Shown one piece after another: positions 47,257 to 59,980 of a stretch of 64,000 bases of DNA. Position 1 is the first letter of the stretch, and each line of letters starts with the position of its first letter. Source of the DNA: Neisseria perflava (GTDB taxonomy: Bacteria; Pseudomonadota; Gammaproteobacteria; Burkholderiales; Neisseriaceae). The translations under genes were made by a program, and so were the position numbers. Where the stretch lies: the NCBI RefSeq assembly GCF_002863305.2, contig NZ_CP136962.1, positions 1,922,001 to 1,986,000 of the forward strand, in the 5' to 3' direction. A model generated the notes under the pieces. It searched no databases, was not told where the DNA came from, and was given only the letters and a program-made list of their open reading frames with translations.

Positions 47257-47931
47257 ATGTCCTATTCGATTACGCCTATTGCAACCGTTCATTCCCCCTA
47301 CAAACAAAAATTCGGTATTGCCCGCCAACCCGGTTTGGTTCCTGCGGCAGAAATTTGCATTGAACTCACTCCTGAATTTACCGCAGACAGCGTTCGAGGC
47401 TTGGAAGACTTCGACTATGTGTGGATAAGTTTTATTTTCCATGGCGTATTGGATGAAGGTTGGGCGCAAATGGTGCGTCCGCCACGGCTCGGAGGCAAAC
47501 AAAAAATGGGTGTATTTGCCACGCGCAGCCCACACCGCCCCAATCATCTCGGTTTATCCCTGCTGAAACTCGAACGCATCGAAACAGGCAAACCTGTCCG
47601 CATCTATTGCAGCGGTGCAGACCTATTGGACGGTACCCCAGTAGTGGATATCAAACCCTACATCCCGTTTGTCGAATCCAAACCTGACGCATCATCAGGC
47701 TTTGTCAGCGGCAAACCTGAAGAATTGAACGTTGTTTGGGCAGAAAGTACGCTTGCGGAATATTTATCCACAGAAGAAAAACACCTTATTGAGCAAAGCA
47801 TTGCCCAAGATCCCCGTCCTGCCTACCAAGATATTCCCGAACGGATTTATGTAATGAATATTGCGGATTATGAAGTGCAATTTAAGATAGAAAACAAATG
47901 TGCCACAGTGATTAAACTATCCACAATCTGA
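47257..47931 (+). CDS. trmO: tRNA (adenine37-N6)-methyltransferase TrmO
   Basis: This 224-residue protein of the YaeB/UPF0066 family begins ITPIATVHSPYKQKFGIARQ and carries LEDFDYVWISFIFH near residue 48, TRSPHRPNHLGLSLLKLE near 88 and LDGTPVVDIKPYIPF near 124, the S-adenosylmethionine binding blocks. It methylates t6A37 to m6t6A in threonine tRNA. A TTATCCACA word lies just before the start. Confidence 0.92.
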   Translation: MSYSITPIATVHSPYKQKFGIARQPGLVPAAEICIELTPEFTADSVRGLEDFDYVWISFIFHGVLDEGWAQMVRPPRLGGKQKMGVFATRSPHRPNHLGLSLLKLERIETGKPVRIYCSGADLLDGTPVVDIKPYIPFVESKPDASSGFVSGKPEELNVVWAESTLAEYLSTEEKHLIEQSIAQDPRPAYQDIPERIYVMNIADYEVQFKIENKCATVIKLSTI

Positions 47932-47956
47932 TTGCAGATTGAATCTTTCTACAAAC

Positions 47957-47989
47957 AAAAGGCCGTCTGAAATGTTCAGACGGCCTTTG
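47957..47989. terminator. Hairpin between trmO and gapA
   Basis: A tight uptake-type stem between convergent genes, followed by another TTATCCACA. Confidence 0.8.
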
Positions 47990-48026
47990 AGTTATCCACA
48001 GACTGATTGATTCAGCCTGTTATCCT

Positions 48027-49681
<1,655 letters not shown>

Positions 49682-50596
49682 ATGCTGCAACGGACTTTAG
49701 CCAAATCAGTAAGCGTTACCGGCGTTGGCCTGCATTCGGGCGAAAGGGTCGCTCTGACTTTGCATCCTGCCGAAGAAAACAGCGGTATTTCGTTCCGCCG
49801 TACCGATTTAAGTGGGGAAATGGGCGAAATAATCAAATTGAATCCTTATTTGATCAACGATACCCGCCTCTCTTCAACCATCGTTACCGATAAAGGCGTG
49901 CGCATCGGCACGATTGAACACATTATGTCGGCTCTGTCTGCCTATGGCATCGACAATGCCTTGATTGAATTGAACGCGCCTGAAATTCCGATTATGGACG
50001 GCTCCAGCCTGCCGTTTATTTACCTATTACAAGATGCAGGCGTTGTCGATCAAAAAGCCCAAAAACGTTTTCTAAAAATCCTCAAACCCGTTGAAATCAA
50101 AGAAACCGGAAAATGGGTGCGCTTTACGCCTTATGACGGCTTTAAAGTTACTTTAACCATCGAATTTGACCATCCCGTATTCAATCGCAGCGCACCTACT
50201 TTCGAGATTGATTTTGCAGGAAAATCCTATATCGATGAGATTGCCCGCGCCCGTACCTTCGGCTTTATGCACGAAGTGGAAATGATGCGCGCCCACAATC
50301 TCGGACTGGGCGGCAATTTGAACAATGCCATCGTGATTGACGACATGGATGTTTTGAATCCGGAAGGTTTGCGTTATCCCGATGAATTTGTCCGCCACAA
50401 AATCCTGGATGCGATTGGCGATTTGTACATTGTCGGCCATCCGATTATCGGTGCATTTGAAGGTTACAAATCAGGTCATGCCATCAATAATGCACTGTTG
50501 CGTGCCGTTTTGGCAGATGAAAGCGCTTACGAATGGGTTGAGTTTGCCGATGACGAAGACTTGCCTAGTGCTTTTCACGAGTTGCCGGCAGCCTGA
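49682..50596 (+). CDS. lpxC: UDP-3-O-acyl-N-acetylglucosamine deacetylase
   Basis: This 304-residue zinc enzyme starts MLQRTLAKSVSVTGVGLHSGE. The zinc ligands are the histidine in GTIEHIMSALSAYGI near residue 79 and H-x3-D in HKILDAIGDLYIVG near 238-242; HPIIGAFEGYKSGHAINN near 250 holds the catalytic histidine. LpxC performs the committed step of lipid A synthesis. AAAAGGAAGC precedes the ATG. Confidence 0.97.
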   Translation: MLQRTLAKSVSVTGVGLHSGERVALTLHPAEENSGISFRRTDLSGEMGEIIKLNPYLINDTRLSSTIVTDKGVRIGTIEHIMSALSAYGIDNALIELNAPEIPIMDGSSLPFIYLLQDAGVVDQKAQKRFLKILKPVEIKETGKWVRFTPYDGFKVTLTIEFDHPVFNRSAPTFEIDFAGKSYIDEIARARTFGFMHEVEMMRAHNLGLGGNLNNAIVIDDMDVLNPEGLRYPDEFVRHKILDAIGDLYIVGHPIIGAFEGYKSGHAINNALLRAVLADESAYEWVEFADDEDLPSAFHELPAA

Positions 50597-50622
50597 TAGA
50601 AAATAGACAAAACAGTCCAATA

Positions 50623-50653
50623 AAAAGGCCGTCTGAACCTTTCAGACGGCCTA
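50623..50653 (+). terminator. Hairpin behind lpxC
   Basis: A uptake-type stem with a short loop, 27 bases after the stop. Confidence 0.75.
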
Positions 50654-50775
50654 AATCATGTTGTTTTCCACAAGTAATTATCCACATATTCATATCTTTT
50701 ATCTTATTGAAAAATAAAAATATTAAAATTTAATGTTATTCTTATACACATCTTATCCATATATTTTCCCAAACT

Positions 50776-50815
50776 AAAAAGGCCGTCTGAAACGAAGCTG
50801 TTCAAACGGCCTTTA
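50776..50815 (-). terminator. Hairpin behind ggt
   Basis: AAAGGCCGTCTGAAAC faces GTTCAAACGGCCTTT (one changed base), 19 bases after the ggt stop. Between this and the lpxC hairpin lie about 120 AT-rich bases with TTATCCACA near 50677. Confidence 0.7.
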
Positions 50816-50833
50816 CATGTCAAACCGACAATA

Positions 50834-52603
50834 TCAATCGCCCATGACCTTGCCTTCACGGCGTGGGTCGGCGCCACCGAGCAAACCGTCCTTGCCGATC
50901 ACAATGCCTTGCACGCCAGAATTCAAATCGCGGATTTGGACTTTGTAGCCCAATTTTTCCAACGCAGCCGCTTTATCCGCAGCAGCGGTTTTTTCCTCGA
51001 TTTCATACTGGCTGCCGCGATTGAGCATATTCGGCAGTGAAATTGCCGTCTGAATGTCCATATCCCAATCGATATGCGCAACCAGTGTTTTAGCAACAAA
51101 ACCGATAATGCGGCTGCCGCCCGGTGAACCGACCGCCATATAAGGTTTTCCGTCTTTCATCACAATAGTCGGCGCCATCGAAGAACGCGGACGTTTGCCA
51201 CCGGCAACACTATTTGCCACCGTTTTACCGTCCGCGCCGACAGGGTTGAAGGCAAAATCGGTCAATTCATTGTTGAGCAGATAACCGTTTGCCATCAGCC
51301 CCGAACCGAACGCGTTTTCAATCGAAGTCGTCATCGACACGACATTGCCGTCTTTATCCACAACCACCAAATGGCTAGTGGACGGCAGCTCGATCGCCAT
51401 GCCTTGCGCGTATTCCTTGCCGAACTTACCTGCCTGAATAGTTTCCAATGCCTTGTCAGCTTTGCGGATTTCTTCGGCACGCGGTTTCAAATAAGCCTGT
51501 GAAATCATGACTCGGGTCGGAACATTCACAAACTTGGGATCACCGACATAATAATCGCGGTCGGCAAACGCAATCCGCGACGCATCGCCTATCCAGCGCC
51601 AACTGTGGATATTTTCCGCGCCCAACGTTTTCATATCCTGATTCTGCAATACGCCCAAAATCTGCCCCAAAGCGATTGCGCCGGAACTTGGCGCGCCCAT
51701 GCCGCAAACTTCATATTCACGATACGGCGCACAAACCGGCTTACGCTCGATAACTTGATAGTTTTTCAAATCCGCCATGCTGATTTTGCCGGGATTATCC
51801 ACAGCACCGGTAACGGCACGGACAATATTTTGCGCCTGCATTCCCTGGTAAAACGGCGCACTGCCTTTTTCCGCCAACAGGCGCACAGAACGCGCAAATT
51901 CAGGATTTTTCAAAACCGTTCCCGCAGCCAAAGGTTTGCCGTCGGGTAAGAAATAGGCAGCAGTTTGCGGATAACGTTGCAAGGGTTCCAAATTTTGTTC
52001 GATGGATTTCGCCATACGCGGAGAAACAGCAAAACCTTGTTCCGCCAAAGTAATCGGTTTCTCAAACAAACTTGCCCACGGCAATTTGCCGTAACGCTTA
52101 TGGACATCTTCCAGCAGCTTCGGAATCCCCGGCACACCGACCGAACGGCCGCCGACCACCGCTTTCATAAAGCCCATCGGTTTGCCGTTTTCGTCCAAGA
52201 AAAGTTCCGGCGTTGCCGCTTTCGGCGCTGTTTCACGGGCATCAAACGTCGTCAGCTTTTTCGCCTTATTGTCCCAATACACCAAAAACGCACCGCCACC
52301 CAATCCGGAAGACTGAGGCTCAACCAGTCCCAAAGTTGTCTGCATGGCAATCATCGCATCTATCGCACTGCCGCCGCGCTTCAAAATTTCATAACCGGCT
52401 TCAGTTGCCAGCGGATTGGCAGACGCCGCCATATAATGCTTGGCGCGGATTAACTTCTGCTCCGTCAGCCCTGTTCCTTGCTCCGGCGCATGGTTATCCA
52501 CAGATACAGAGGGCAGGGAAACTTGAGGCTTTTGAACTGGCTGTTGCGCACAAGCGGCCAAAATCAAAACAGATAACAGGTTAATACTAAAGGAAAACTT
52601 CAT
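50834..52603 (-). CDS. ggt: Gamma-glutamyltransferase, lipoprotein form
   Basis: The preferred start is ATG 52603, seven bases after AAGG; a GTG lies two codons earlier; 589 residues. The signal has the lipobox LAAC (cysteine near 18). The proenzyme cuts itself before the nucleophile threonine in STSHLVVVDKDGNVVSMTTS near residue 395. GSPGGSRIIGF near 485 forms the glycine-rich binding loop. The enzyme cleaves glutathione or gamma-glutamyl peptides in the periplasm; in Neisseria it helps supply cysteine. Confidence 0.96.
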   Translation of the reverse strand: MKFSFSINLLSVLILAACAQQPVQKPQVSLPSVSVDNHAPEQGTGLTEQKLIRAKHYMAASANPLATEAGYEILKRGGSAIDAMIAMQTTLGLVEPQSSGLGGGAFLVYWDNKAKKLTTFDARETAPKAATPELFLDENGKPMGFMKAVVGGRSVGVPGIPKLLEDVHKRYGKLPWASLFEKPITLAEQGFAVSPRMAKSIEQNLEPLQRYPQTAAYFLPDGKPLAAGTVLKNPEFARSVRLLAEKGSAPFYQGMQAQNIVRAVTGAVDNPGKISMADLKNYQVIERKPVCAPYREYEVCGMGAPSSGAIALGQILGVLQNQDMKTLGAENIHSWRWIGDASRIAFADRDYYVGDPKFVNVPTRVMISQAYLKPRAEEIRKADKALETIQAGKFGKEYAQGMAIELPSTSHLVVVDKDGNVVSMTTSIENAFGSGLMANGYLLNNELTDFAFNPVGADGKTVANSVAGGKRPRSSMAPTIVMKDGKPYMAVGSPGGSRIIGFVAKTLVAHIDWDMDIQTAISLPNMLNRGSQYEIEEKTAAADKAAALEKLGYKVQIRDLNSGVQGIVIGKDGLLGGADPRREGKVMGD

Positions 52604-53084
52604 ATGCACACCTTATTGAAATATTTTCAGACGGCCTTTTCCCAGCTTAAATAAAAGGAAATATGAAAATAGCTTGAAATAAAAAACCATTTGACTATTT
52701 CTCTAGTCAATCAGTTCCGATTAGAGAAGTATAAAACAAGCTAAGATTGTGCACAGGCAAAAAGTTACCCACAGAATGAAGCAGCAGGAAATTTTTATCC
52801 ACATCTGCAAACAAGGTCGACCATACTTTATCCTCATCAAAAAATATCAGCTAAGTATTTGAAAAATTTTTGTAATTAAAGTTATCAACAAGCTGTGGCA
52901 GCACTCAATATCATCTTCTATTTATTATTTAAAATCTAATTTATAGTTTGTTTTCCCAAAGGCAAAGGCCGTCTGAAACGTAAAGGTATCTTTTCAAAAA
53001 ATTAAAAAGTTAAGGATTGTTAAAAAGTTGTAAATCAGCTAGAGTTACGCTTGATAAATTTAATCAATAATGGAGTTTCACCAA
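52604..53084. other. 480-bp AT-rich gap between ggt and gnd
   Basis: The region contains single uptake words near 52625 and 52968, a TTATCCACA at 52796 and two one-off variants nearby (TTACCCACA, TTATCAACA). It probably holds divergent promoters. No gene or structured RNA was recognised. Confidence 0.5.
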
Positions 53085-54533
<1,449 letters not shown>

Positions 54534-54549
54534 TTTGTCCGGGCAAACA

Positions 54550-54582
54550 AAAGGCCGTCTGAGTATTTCAGACGGCCTTTTT
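54550..54582 (+). terminator. Hairpin behind gnd
   Basis: A uptake-type stem with one altered base in the word (GTCTGAG), followed by T5. TTATCCACA lies just after it. Confidence 0.75.
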
Positions 54583-54658
54583 AAGGGTTATCCACAATGA
54601 AGAATGAAACGATTTAACCTATTTTATAGATAACCTTATGAAATAAATAATGATTAAT

Positions 54659-54691
54659 AAAGGCCGTCTGAATATTTCAGACGGCCTTTAA
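54659..54691 (-). terminator. Hairpin behind the hydroxyacid dehydrogenase gene
   Basis: A second tight uptake-type stem, 37 bases after the stop of the minus-strand gene. Confidence 0.75.
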
Positions 54692-54727
54692 AATTGTTCA
54701 CAACCTTATCAACAGGTTTTCCATAGA

Positions 54728-55678
54728 TTAAACCAGATTTTGCGGATTGCCGGCCACGAAGCGGTTGATATTGTCCAAAAGAATGTCAAACAGACGGTTG
54801 GCGGCCTCTTGGCTTGCCCATGCAATGTGTGGCGTAACGATGAGGTTGGGCAGTCGGGCTTTCAGCAGAGGGTTGCCGTCGCGTGGCGGCTCTTGTGTCA
54901 ACACGTCAAAACCTGCACCGCCGATTTGGCCGTATTTCAACGCCGCAACCAAAGCGGCTTCATCGACCAAGCCGCCGCGCCCGCAGTTGATGAGGATGGC
55001 ACCGGGTTTCATTTGCTGCAATTCGGCTTCGCCTATCATGTTTGCCGTTTGTGGCGTGAGCGGGCAATTAAGTGACACGACATCGGCGGAGCGGATGGCT
55101 TCGTCAAAGGAAACATAGCCATCTCGGATGCTTTGGGCATTTTTATGTTCGGCGAACACGACATTCATTTTGAAAGCCTGAGCATAAGTTGCCAGCGTTT
55201 TACCGATATTGCCGCGTCCGAAAATCGCCAGCGTTTTGCCGTTTAAATCGCGCATCGGGGCGCCGAGATGGCAGAAAAACGGCGAGTTTTCCCACAAGCC
55301 TGCCGCAACGTCGCGCTGGTAGGCAGGCAGGTTGCGCATCAGGGTAATCATCATCATAAACGCGTGTTCCGCCACGGATTCATTGCCGTAAGCGCGGATA
55401 TTGCACACTGCTGTGCCGTTTTGTTTGGCAGCCTCAACGTCCACATTGTTGACGCCTGTCGCGGTAACAGCAACCAGCTTGAGTTGTGGATTTTCGGCAA
55501 ATGCTTGGGCGGAAATCACGACTTTGTTGGTAATCACAATGTCCGCGCCGCGGATACGCGCCAGCGTTTCGTGCGCTTCGGTTGTGCCGTAGCTGCTTAA
55601 TGTGTGTGGAAAATCAAATTCAAACGGACGGTTGACGAGGGTATCGCGGTCGAGGACGACAATATGGAGCGGGTTCAT
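54728..55678 (-). CDS. hprA: D-2-hydroxyacid dehydrogenase (glycerate dehydrogenase type)
   Basis: This 316-residue protein has the NAD-binding loop FGRGNIGKTLATYAQAF near residue 152, catalytic arginine in NCGRGGLVDEAALV near 233, glutamate in DVLTQEPPRDGNPLL near 261 and histidine in TPHIAWAS near 284. It resembles hydroxypyruvate/glyoxylate reductases that act on D-glycerate. Substrate preference within this family is not safe to predict from sequence. Confidence 0.85.
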   Translation of the reverse strand: MNPLHIVVLDRDTLVNRPFEFDFPHTLSSYGTTEAHETLARIRGADIVITNKVVISAQAFAENPQLKLVAVTATGVNNVDVEAAKQNGTAVCNIRAYGNESVAEHAFMMMITLMRNLPAYQRDVAAGLWENSPFFCHLGAPMRDLNGKTLAIFGRGNIGKTLATYAQAFKMNVVFAEHKNAQSIRDGYVSFDEAIRSADVVSLNCPLTPQTANMIGEAELQQMKPGAILINCGRGGLVDEAALVAALKYGQIGGAGFDVLTQEPPRDGNPLLKARLPNLIVTPHIAWASQEAANRLFDILLDNINRFVAGNPQNLV

Positions 55679-55755
55679 AAAATTCCTATCAAAAATAAAA
55701 TATCGATTTATAAAATCTAAATTAGGATAAAGGATTTAAAATATACGCGTTAGTT

Positions 55756-55774
55756 GATAATAATTATTATGTAG
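55756..55774. promoter_or_regulatory. AT-rich palindrome, possible Fur box
   Basis: GATAATAATTATTAT is a perfect ATAATAATTATTAT palindrome plus one base, and shares about 12 of 19 positions with the Fur consensus. It lies 36 bases before the DUF2061 gene start. AT-rich sequence makes chance matches likely. Confidence 0.3.
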
Positions 55775-55806
55775 CGATTAAAACATCAATGTATCAGGAA
55801 AACAAA

Positions 55807-56025
55807 ATGATTAAAACCATTACATTTGCTATTTTGCATTTCAGCGTCGCATTTAGTGTCGCCTATATTCTGACCGGCAGTATCGGCGTTTCCAGCGTGG
55901 TGGCTTTGGTCGAACCCATCGTCAATACCGTCGTCTTTTATTTTCATGAAAAAGCGTGGAACCGCTACGAGAAAAACAAATCCGAGAAGCAAAAATTGTG
56001 GGTGCCTCTGCATCAGTGCGGCTAA
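55807..56025 (+). CDS. DUF2061 small membrane protein
   Basis: The preferred start is ATG 55807, seven bases after AGGA; an in-frame ATG six codons earlier has no ribosome site. The 72-residue protein has two hydrophobic segments (about 4-22 and 28-45) and the family pattern with LHFSVAFSVAYILTGS, VEPIVNTVVFYFHEKAW and a basic tail. Members of this family are predicted inner-membrane proteins without known function. Confidence 0.85.
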   Translation: MIKTITFAILHFSVAFSVAYILTGSIGVSSVVALVEPIVNTVVFYFHEKAWNRYEKNKSEKQKLWVPLHQCG

Positions 56026-56189
56026 AGTTTCAGACGGCCTTTTGCTTGATTAAAACCGATTATGGTTTTTCGGTTTAGCCATCGCCATCAAAATGCCAAA
56101 CCCTAAAATAGAGTAAGACTTTACGAAGGCTTCATGAAGGTAAAAATGCTAAAATACGCTATTCTTGCAAACCCATTCAGACGGCCTCA

Positions 56190-58340
56190 ATGCTCACCGA
56201 TTTAGAAAAAAACGCTATCCGCGACCATTACCAAAACATCGGCAAAAACCTGCCCGGTTTCCGTCCGCGCGCTTCGCAGCGGGAAATGATTGCGGCAATT
56301 GCCAACGCTTTTTCGCGGACGTTGACGCGTGAAGAAGGCGAAGAAGCGCCCAAACGCGAGGGCGAGAGCATTGCCGTGATCGAAGGGCCGACCGGCGTGG
56401 GTAAATCGTTGGCCTACCTTTTGGCCGGCGGCATCATGGCGCAAACACGCGGCAAACGGTTGATTGTCAGCAGCGCGACGGTGGCCTTGCAGGAGCAGTT
56501 GGTTGACCGCGATTTGCCGTTTCTGGTCGAAAAAAGCGGTTTGGAGCTGACCTTTGCGCTTGCCAAAGGGCGCGGCCGTTATCTTTGCCCTTACAAACTC
56601 TATCAACTGACGCAAAACAACGCCCAGCAAAACCTGCTTGGTTTTGAAGCGCCGGAAGTGTTGTGGGACAGCAAACCCAAGCCGGAAGAATTGAACCTGC
56701 TGCGCGACATTGCCCATGAATTTTCCGCCCGCCGCTTTAATGGCGACCGCGACACTTGGCCGGAAAAAATCGATGACGCGATTTGGCTCAAAGTGACCAA
56801 CGACCGCCACGGCTGCCTGAAATCCGCCTGTCCAAACCGTCCGGAATGCCCGTTTTACCTGGCACGCGATGTTTTGGAAACCGTCGATGTCGTTGTTGCC
56901 AACCACGATCTTCTGCTTGCCGACATCAGCATGGGCGGCGGCGTGATTCTGCCTGCTCCTGAAAACAGTTTCTATTGCATAGACGAAGCGCACCACCTGC
57001 CCAAAAAAGCCCTCAGCCGTTTTGCCGCCGAACATTCATGGAATATTGCCGTTTGGACGCTGGAAAAACTGCCGCAGCTGACCGGCAAAATTGCCGCGCT
57101 CACCAATAAAGCCGAACTTGCCAACCTTGCCGACGAAGCTGCCACATCCTTGCTCGACAGCCTGCACGAATGGCAGTTCCATTTAGCGGAAGAGCCGTCT
57201 TTAAGTCTGGGGTCGTCTGAAAACGACAGGCGGAAACACAACGAACCGACTTGGCTGTGGGAAGACGGCAAAATCCCCGAAGGCCTTGAAACCACGGTTT
57301 CCAATACGGCCATTGCTGCACGCAGCCTGCTCAAACACGTTATCGGGCTGAACGATGCGCTTTCCGCCGCACGCCGCGAAAAAGAACAGGACGGCGCGCT
57401 CATCGACCGCCTGACCAGCGAGTTCGGTCTTTTTATCGCCCGTATCGAACAAATCAGCGCGGTTTGGGATTTGCTCTCCACCGTTCCCATTGAGGGCGAA
57501 GAGCCGTTGGCAAAATGGATAACCCGCCGTGCCGACGACAAAAACGACTATATTTTCAACGCCAGCCCCATCAGCAGCGCATCCCACCTTGCCAACAATC
57601 TGTGGCGGCGCGCGGCAGGCGCGGTGTTGACTTCGGCTACCCTGCAATCGCTCGGCAGCTTCAACCTGATTTTGCGCCAAACCGGCCTATTATGGCTGCC
57701 TGAAACCACCACGCTTGCTTTGGAAAGCCCGTTTAATTTCGATGCGCAAGGCGAGCTGTATATTCCGCCGGTTCATGCCAGCCCGAAAGACCCTGATGCG
57801 CACACGGCCGCCATTGTCGAATGGTTGCCGAAGCTGGTTTCGCCGGTTGAAGCCATCGGCACGCTGGTGTTGTTTTCCTCACGCAAACAAATGCAGGACG
57901 TCGCCTTGCGACTGCCTGACGAATATTTACCGCTTCTGCTTGTGCAGGGCGAGTTGCCCAAGGCCGTTCTTTTACAAAGGCACCATCAAGCCATTGCCGA
58001 AGGCAAAGCCAGCATTATTTTCGGCCTCGACAGTTTTGCCGAAGGGCTCGATCTGCCCGGTACGGCCTGCGTGCAAGTTATCATTGCCAAGCTGCCGTTT
58101 GCCATGCCGGACAATCCCATCGAGAAAACCCAAAACCGTTGGATTGAACAACGCGGCGGCAATCCCTTTATTGAAATCACGGTGCCCGAAGCCAGCATCA
58201 AACTGATCCAAGCCGTCGGCCGCCTTATCCGTACCGAACAGGATTACGGCCGCGTGACCATCCTCGACAACCGCGTCAAAACGCAACGCTACGGCCAGCA
58301 ATTATTGGCCTGTCTGCCGCCGTTTAAGCGGATAGGGTAG
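56190..58340 (+). CDS. dinG: ATP-dependent DNA helicase DinG
   Basis: This 716-residue XPD-like helicase has Walker A EGPTGVGKSLAYLL near residue 65, an iron-sulfur cluster set by cysteines in GRYLCPYKL (about 130) and GCLKSACPNRPECPF (about 208-222), the DEAH box IDEAHHLPKKAL near 266, and motif VI QAVGRLIRTEQDYG near 671. It unwinds DNA 5' to 3', including R-loops and G-quadruplexes. An uptake word lies directly before the ATG. Confidence 0.96.
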   Translation: MLTDLEKNAIRDHYQNIGKNLPGFRPRASQREMIAAIANAFSRTLTREEGEEAPKREGESIAVIEGPTGVGKSLAYLLAGGIMAQTRGKRLIVSSATVALQEQLVDRDLPFLVEKSGLELTFALAKGRGRYLCPYKLYQLTQNNAQQNLLGFEAPEVLWDSKPKPEELNLLRDIAHEFSARRFNGDRDTWPEKIDDAIWLKVTNDRHGCLKSACPNRPECPFYLARDVLETVDVVVANHDLLLADISMGGGVILPAPENSFYCIDEAHHLPKKALSRFAAEHSWNIAVWTLEKLPQLTGKIAALTNKAELANLADEAATSLLDSLHEWQFHLAEEPSLSLGSSENDRRKHNEPTWLWEDGKIPEGLETTVSNTAIAARSLLKHVIGLNDALSAARREKEQDGALIDRLTSEFGLFIARIEQISAVWDLLSTVPIEGEEPLAKWITRRADDKNDYIFNASPISSASHLANNLWRRAAGAVLTSATLQSLGSFNLILRQTGLLWLPETTTLALESPFNFDAQGELYIPPVHASPKDPDAHTAAIVEWLPKLVSPVEAIGTLVLFSSRKQMQDVALRLPDEYLPLLLVQGELPKAVLLQRHHQAIAEGKASIIFGLDSFAEGLDLPGTACVQVIIAKLPFAMPDNPIEKTQNRWIEQRGGNPFIEITVPEASIKLIQAVGRLIRTEQDYGRVTILDNRVKTQRYGQQLLACLPPFKRIG

Positions 58341-58359
58341 TTGTGGATAATTTAAAATA

Positions 58360-58398
58360 AAAGGCCGTCTGAAACCAAATGTTCAGACGGCCTTTTAT
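58360..58398. terminator. Hairpin between dinG and the GNAT gene
   Basis: A perfect uptake-type stem with A-rich and T-rich flanks between convergent genes. Confidence 0.8.
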
Positions 58399-58408
58399 TC
58401 TTTTCAAG

Positions 58409-58864
58409 CTATAAATCCAATTTCATGACGGATACGGTTTCCCCGTTATGCCAAGTCTGCGTGATTTCTTTCCAGCCAAACTTTTCATACACAGCCTGCA
58501 CATCCGGCGTATAGAGAAACAGATACGGCAAACCCAGTTTGCGTGCTTTATCCAGACAAAACGAGACCAGCTGCCTGCCCACGCCCAAACCGCGAAATTG
58601 CGGCAAAACGAACACATCGCCCAGCCAATATTCATATTCGGGAAAACACACCATATCAAACCGCTTCAATGCCGCCGAACCCATCAGCCGCCCTTCCTTA
58701 TCCACAGCCGCGAACGCCAGCGGCAAGTTATCCCCATTAAGGCACTGCGCGTAATACGCACGGATTTTGTCCAGAGACGACCACGGCGCAAAATCGTGCC
58801 ATTCCTCAAACAGCGCGAGGGATAAAGGCTCGACAAATTCAGGCTTCAGACGGCATATGTTCAT
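58409..58864 (-). CDS. GNAT-family N-acetyltransferase
   Basis: This 151-residue protein has the GNAT fold with the acetyl-CoA loop VLPQFRGLGVGRQLV near residues 87-101 (Q/R-x-x-G-x-G/A pattern) and YTPDVQAVYEKFGWKEI near 117-133. The substrate cannot be predicted. An uptake word overlaps its start codon region (TTCAGACGGCAT on the plus strand). Confidence 0.88.
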   Translation of the reverse strand: MNICRLKPEFVEPLSLALFEEWHDFAPWSSLDKIRAYYAQCLNGDNLPLAFAAVDKEGRLMGSAALKRFDMVCFPEYEYWLGDVFVLPQFRGLGVGRQLVSFCLDKARKLGLPYLFLYTPDVQAVYEKFGWKEITQTWHNGETVSVMKLDL

Positions 58865-59031
58865 ATTGGCTCCTCTTGTTGTACCGCATAGGGATAGTTT
58901 TTACAGTATAGGCCGTCTGAAAGGTTAACACATCTTAAAAAATCAGCGTAAAACACGATAAACCCGCCGCCAGCCCCATTCAAATCACTTATAATTCTGC
59001 CCATACCGCACACAAACAAAAGAAGAACATC

Positions 59032-59298
59032 ATGGCCAAGAAATTTCCCATTTTCCCGAAAAATCCCGAGCGTATCTGCTGGGGTTGCGACAAATACTGC
59101 AAAGAAGACGATTTGCAATGCGGCAACGGTTGCGAGCGCATCCAACATCCCATCGAGTTGGACGGCCGCGACTGGTATAAAAAAGGCGACTGGAGCAATT
59201 TGTTGAGCGAAGAGCAGCAAATCGAACTTGGACTGAAAGAAGCGCCCAAGCCGGCCAAACCGCATATCAAGCTGCCTTTGAAAAACAAAATGGCTTAA
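59032..59298 (+). CDS. DUF3079 cysteine-rich protein
   Basis: This 88-residue protein carries CWGCDKYC (about residues 17-24) and CGNGC (about 31-35), five cysteines that could hold a metal, then a segment with DWYKKGDW and a basic C-terminus. The pattern matches DUF3079, a family of unknown function in beta- and gammaproteobacteria. Free-standing gene with AAGAAG before the ATG. Confidence 0.85.
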   Translation: MAKKFPIFPKNPERICWGCDKYCKEDDLQCGNGCERIQHPIELDGRDWYKKGDWSNLLSEEQQIELGLKEAPKPAKPHIKLPLKNKMA

Positions 59299-59324
59299 AC
59301 GGCATGCCGTAAACAAATGAAATA

Positions 59325-59369
59325 AAAAGGCCGTCTGAAACTTGAAAACAGGGTTTCAGACGGCCTTTG
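59325..59369. terminator. Hairpin between the DUF3079 gene and folA
   Basis: A uptake-type stem with T-rich flank, between convergent genes, and a loop with a nested A-rich segment. Confidence 0.8.
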
Positions 59370-59379
59370 CGTTGTCGGA

Positions 59380-59862
59380 TTATGCCTTCATATAATGCAC
59401 AAACGCGTATTCGATGCCTTTGGCGGAAACATGGTTTTCCCGAGAGGCTTCTTGCCATGTTTCTGTGGAAAACTCAGGAAAAAACGCATCGCCGTCCACA
59501 TCCAAACCGACTTCGGTCAAACGCAAATCGGTGGCAATCGGCAGGGCTTGTGCATAAATTTGCGCGCCGCCCATGATGATGACTTCTTCAACCCCCTGAC
59601 ACAAAGCCAGCGCATCTTCCAAAGAGGCCGCCGTTTGCGCGCCTTCGGCCTGATAATCTTGGCGGGTGATGACGATATTTTGACGGCCGGGCAATGGCTT
59701 GCGCGGCAGCGACTCCCATGTTTTGCGGCCCATAATGACGGGTTTGCCGGTAGTGTAGGATTTGAAGAAGGCAAAATCCTCAGGCAAATGCCAAGGCATG
59801 GTGTTGTTGATGCCGATACAGCGGCGGGCGGCGTAGGCGGCGATAAGGGTGATTTTCGGCAT
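59380..59862 (-). CDS. folA: Dihydrofolate reductase
   Basis: The start is ATG 59862 (MPKITLIAAYAARRCIGINN), giving 160 residues, normal for FolA. Folate and NADPH sites show as TMPWHLPEDFAFFKSYT near residues 22-38, MGRKTWESLPRKPLPGR near 43-59 and IIMGGAQIYAQAL near 93. It regenerates tetrahydrofolate and is the target of trimethoprim. Confidence 0.96.
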   Translation of the reverse strand: MPKITLIAAYAARRCIGINNTMPWHLPEDFAFFKSYTTGKPVIMGRKTWESLPRKPLPGRQNIVITRQDYQAEGAQTAASLEDALALCQGVEEVIIMGGAQIYAQALPIATDLRLTEVGLDVDGDAFFPEFSTETWQEASRENHVSAKGIEYAFVHYMKA

Positions 59863-59980
59863 GATGAAATCCGTTTGCAAAATAAAATGATTATAGCGGA
59901 AGGGAGGCTGGATGAACTGAATGCCCGATATTCTAAAAATGTTTCAATATTTATAAAATTAATATTCAAAATGCTTGATT

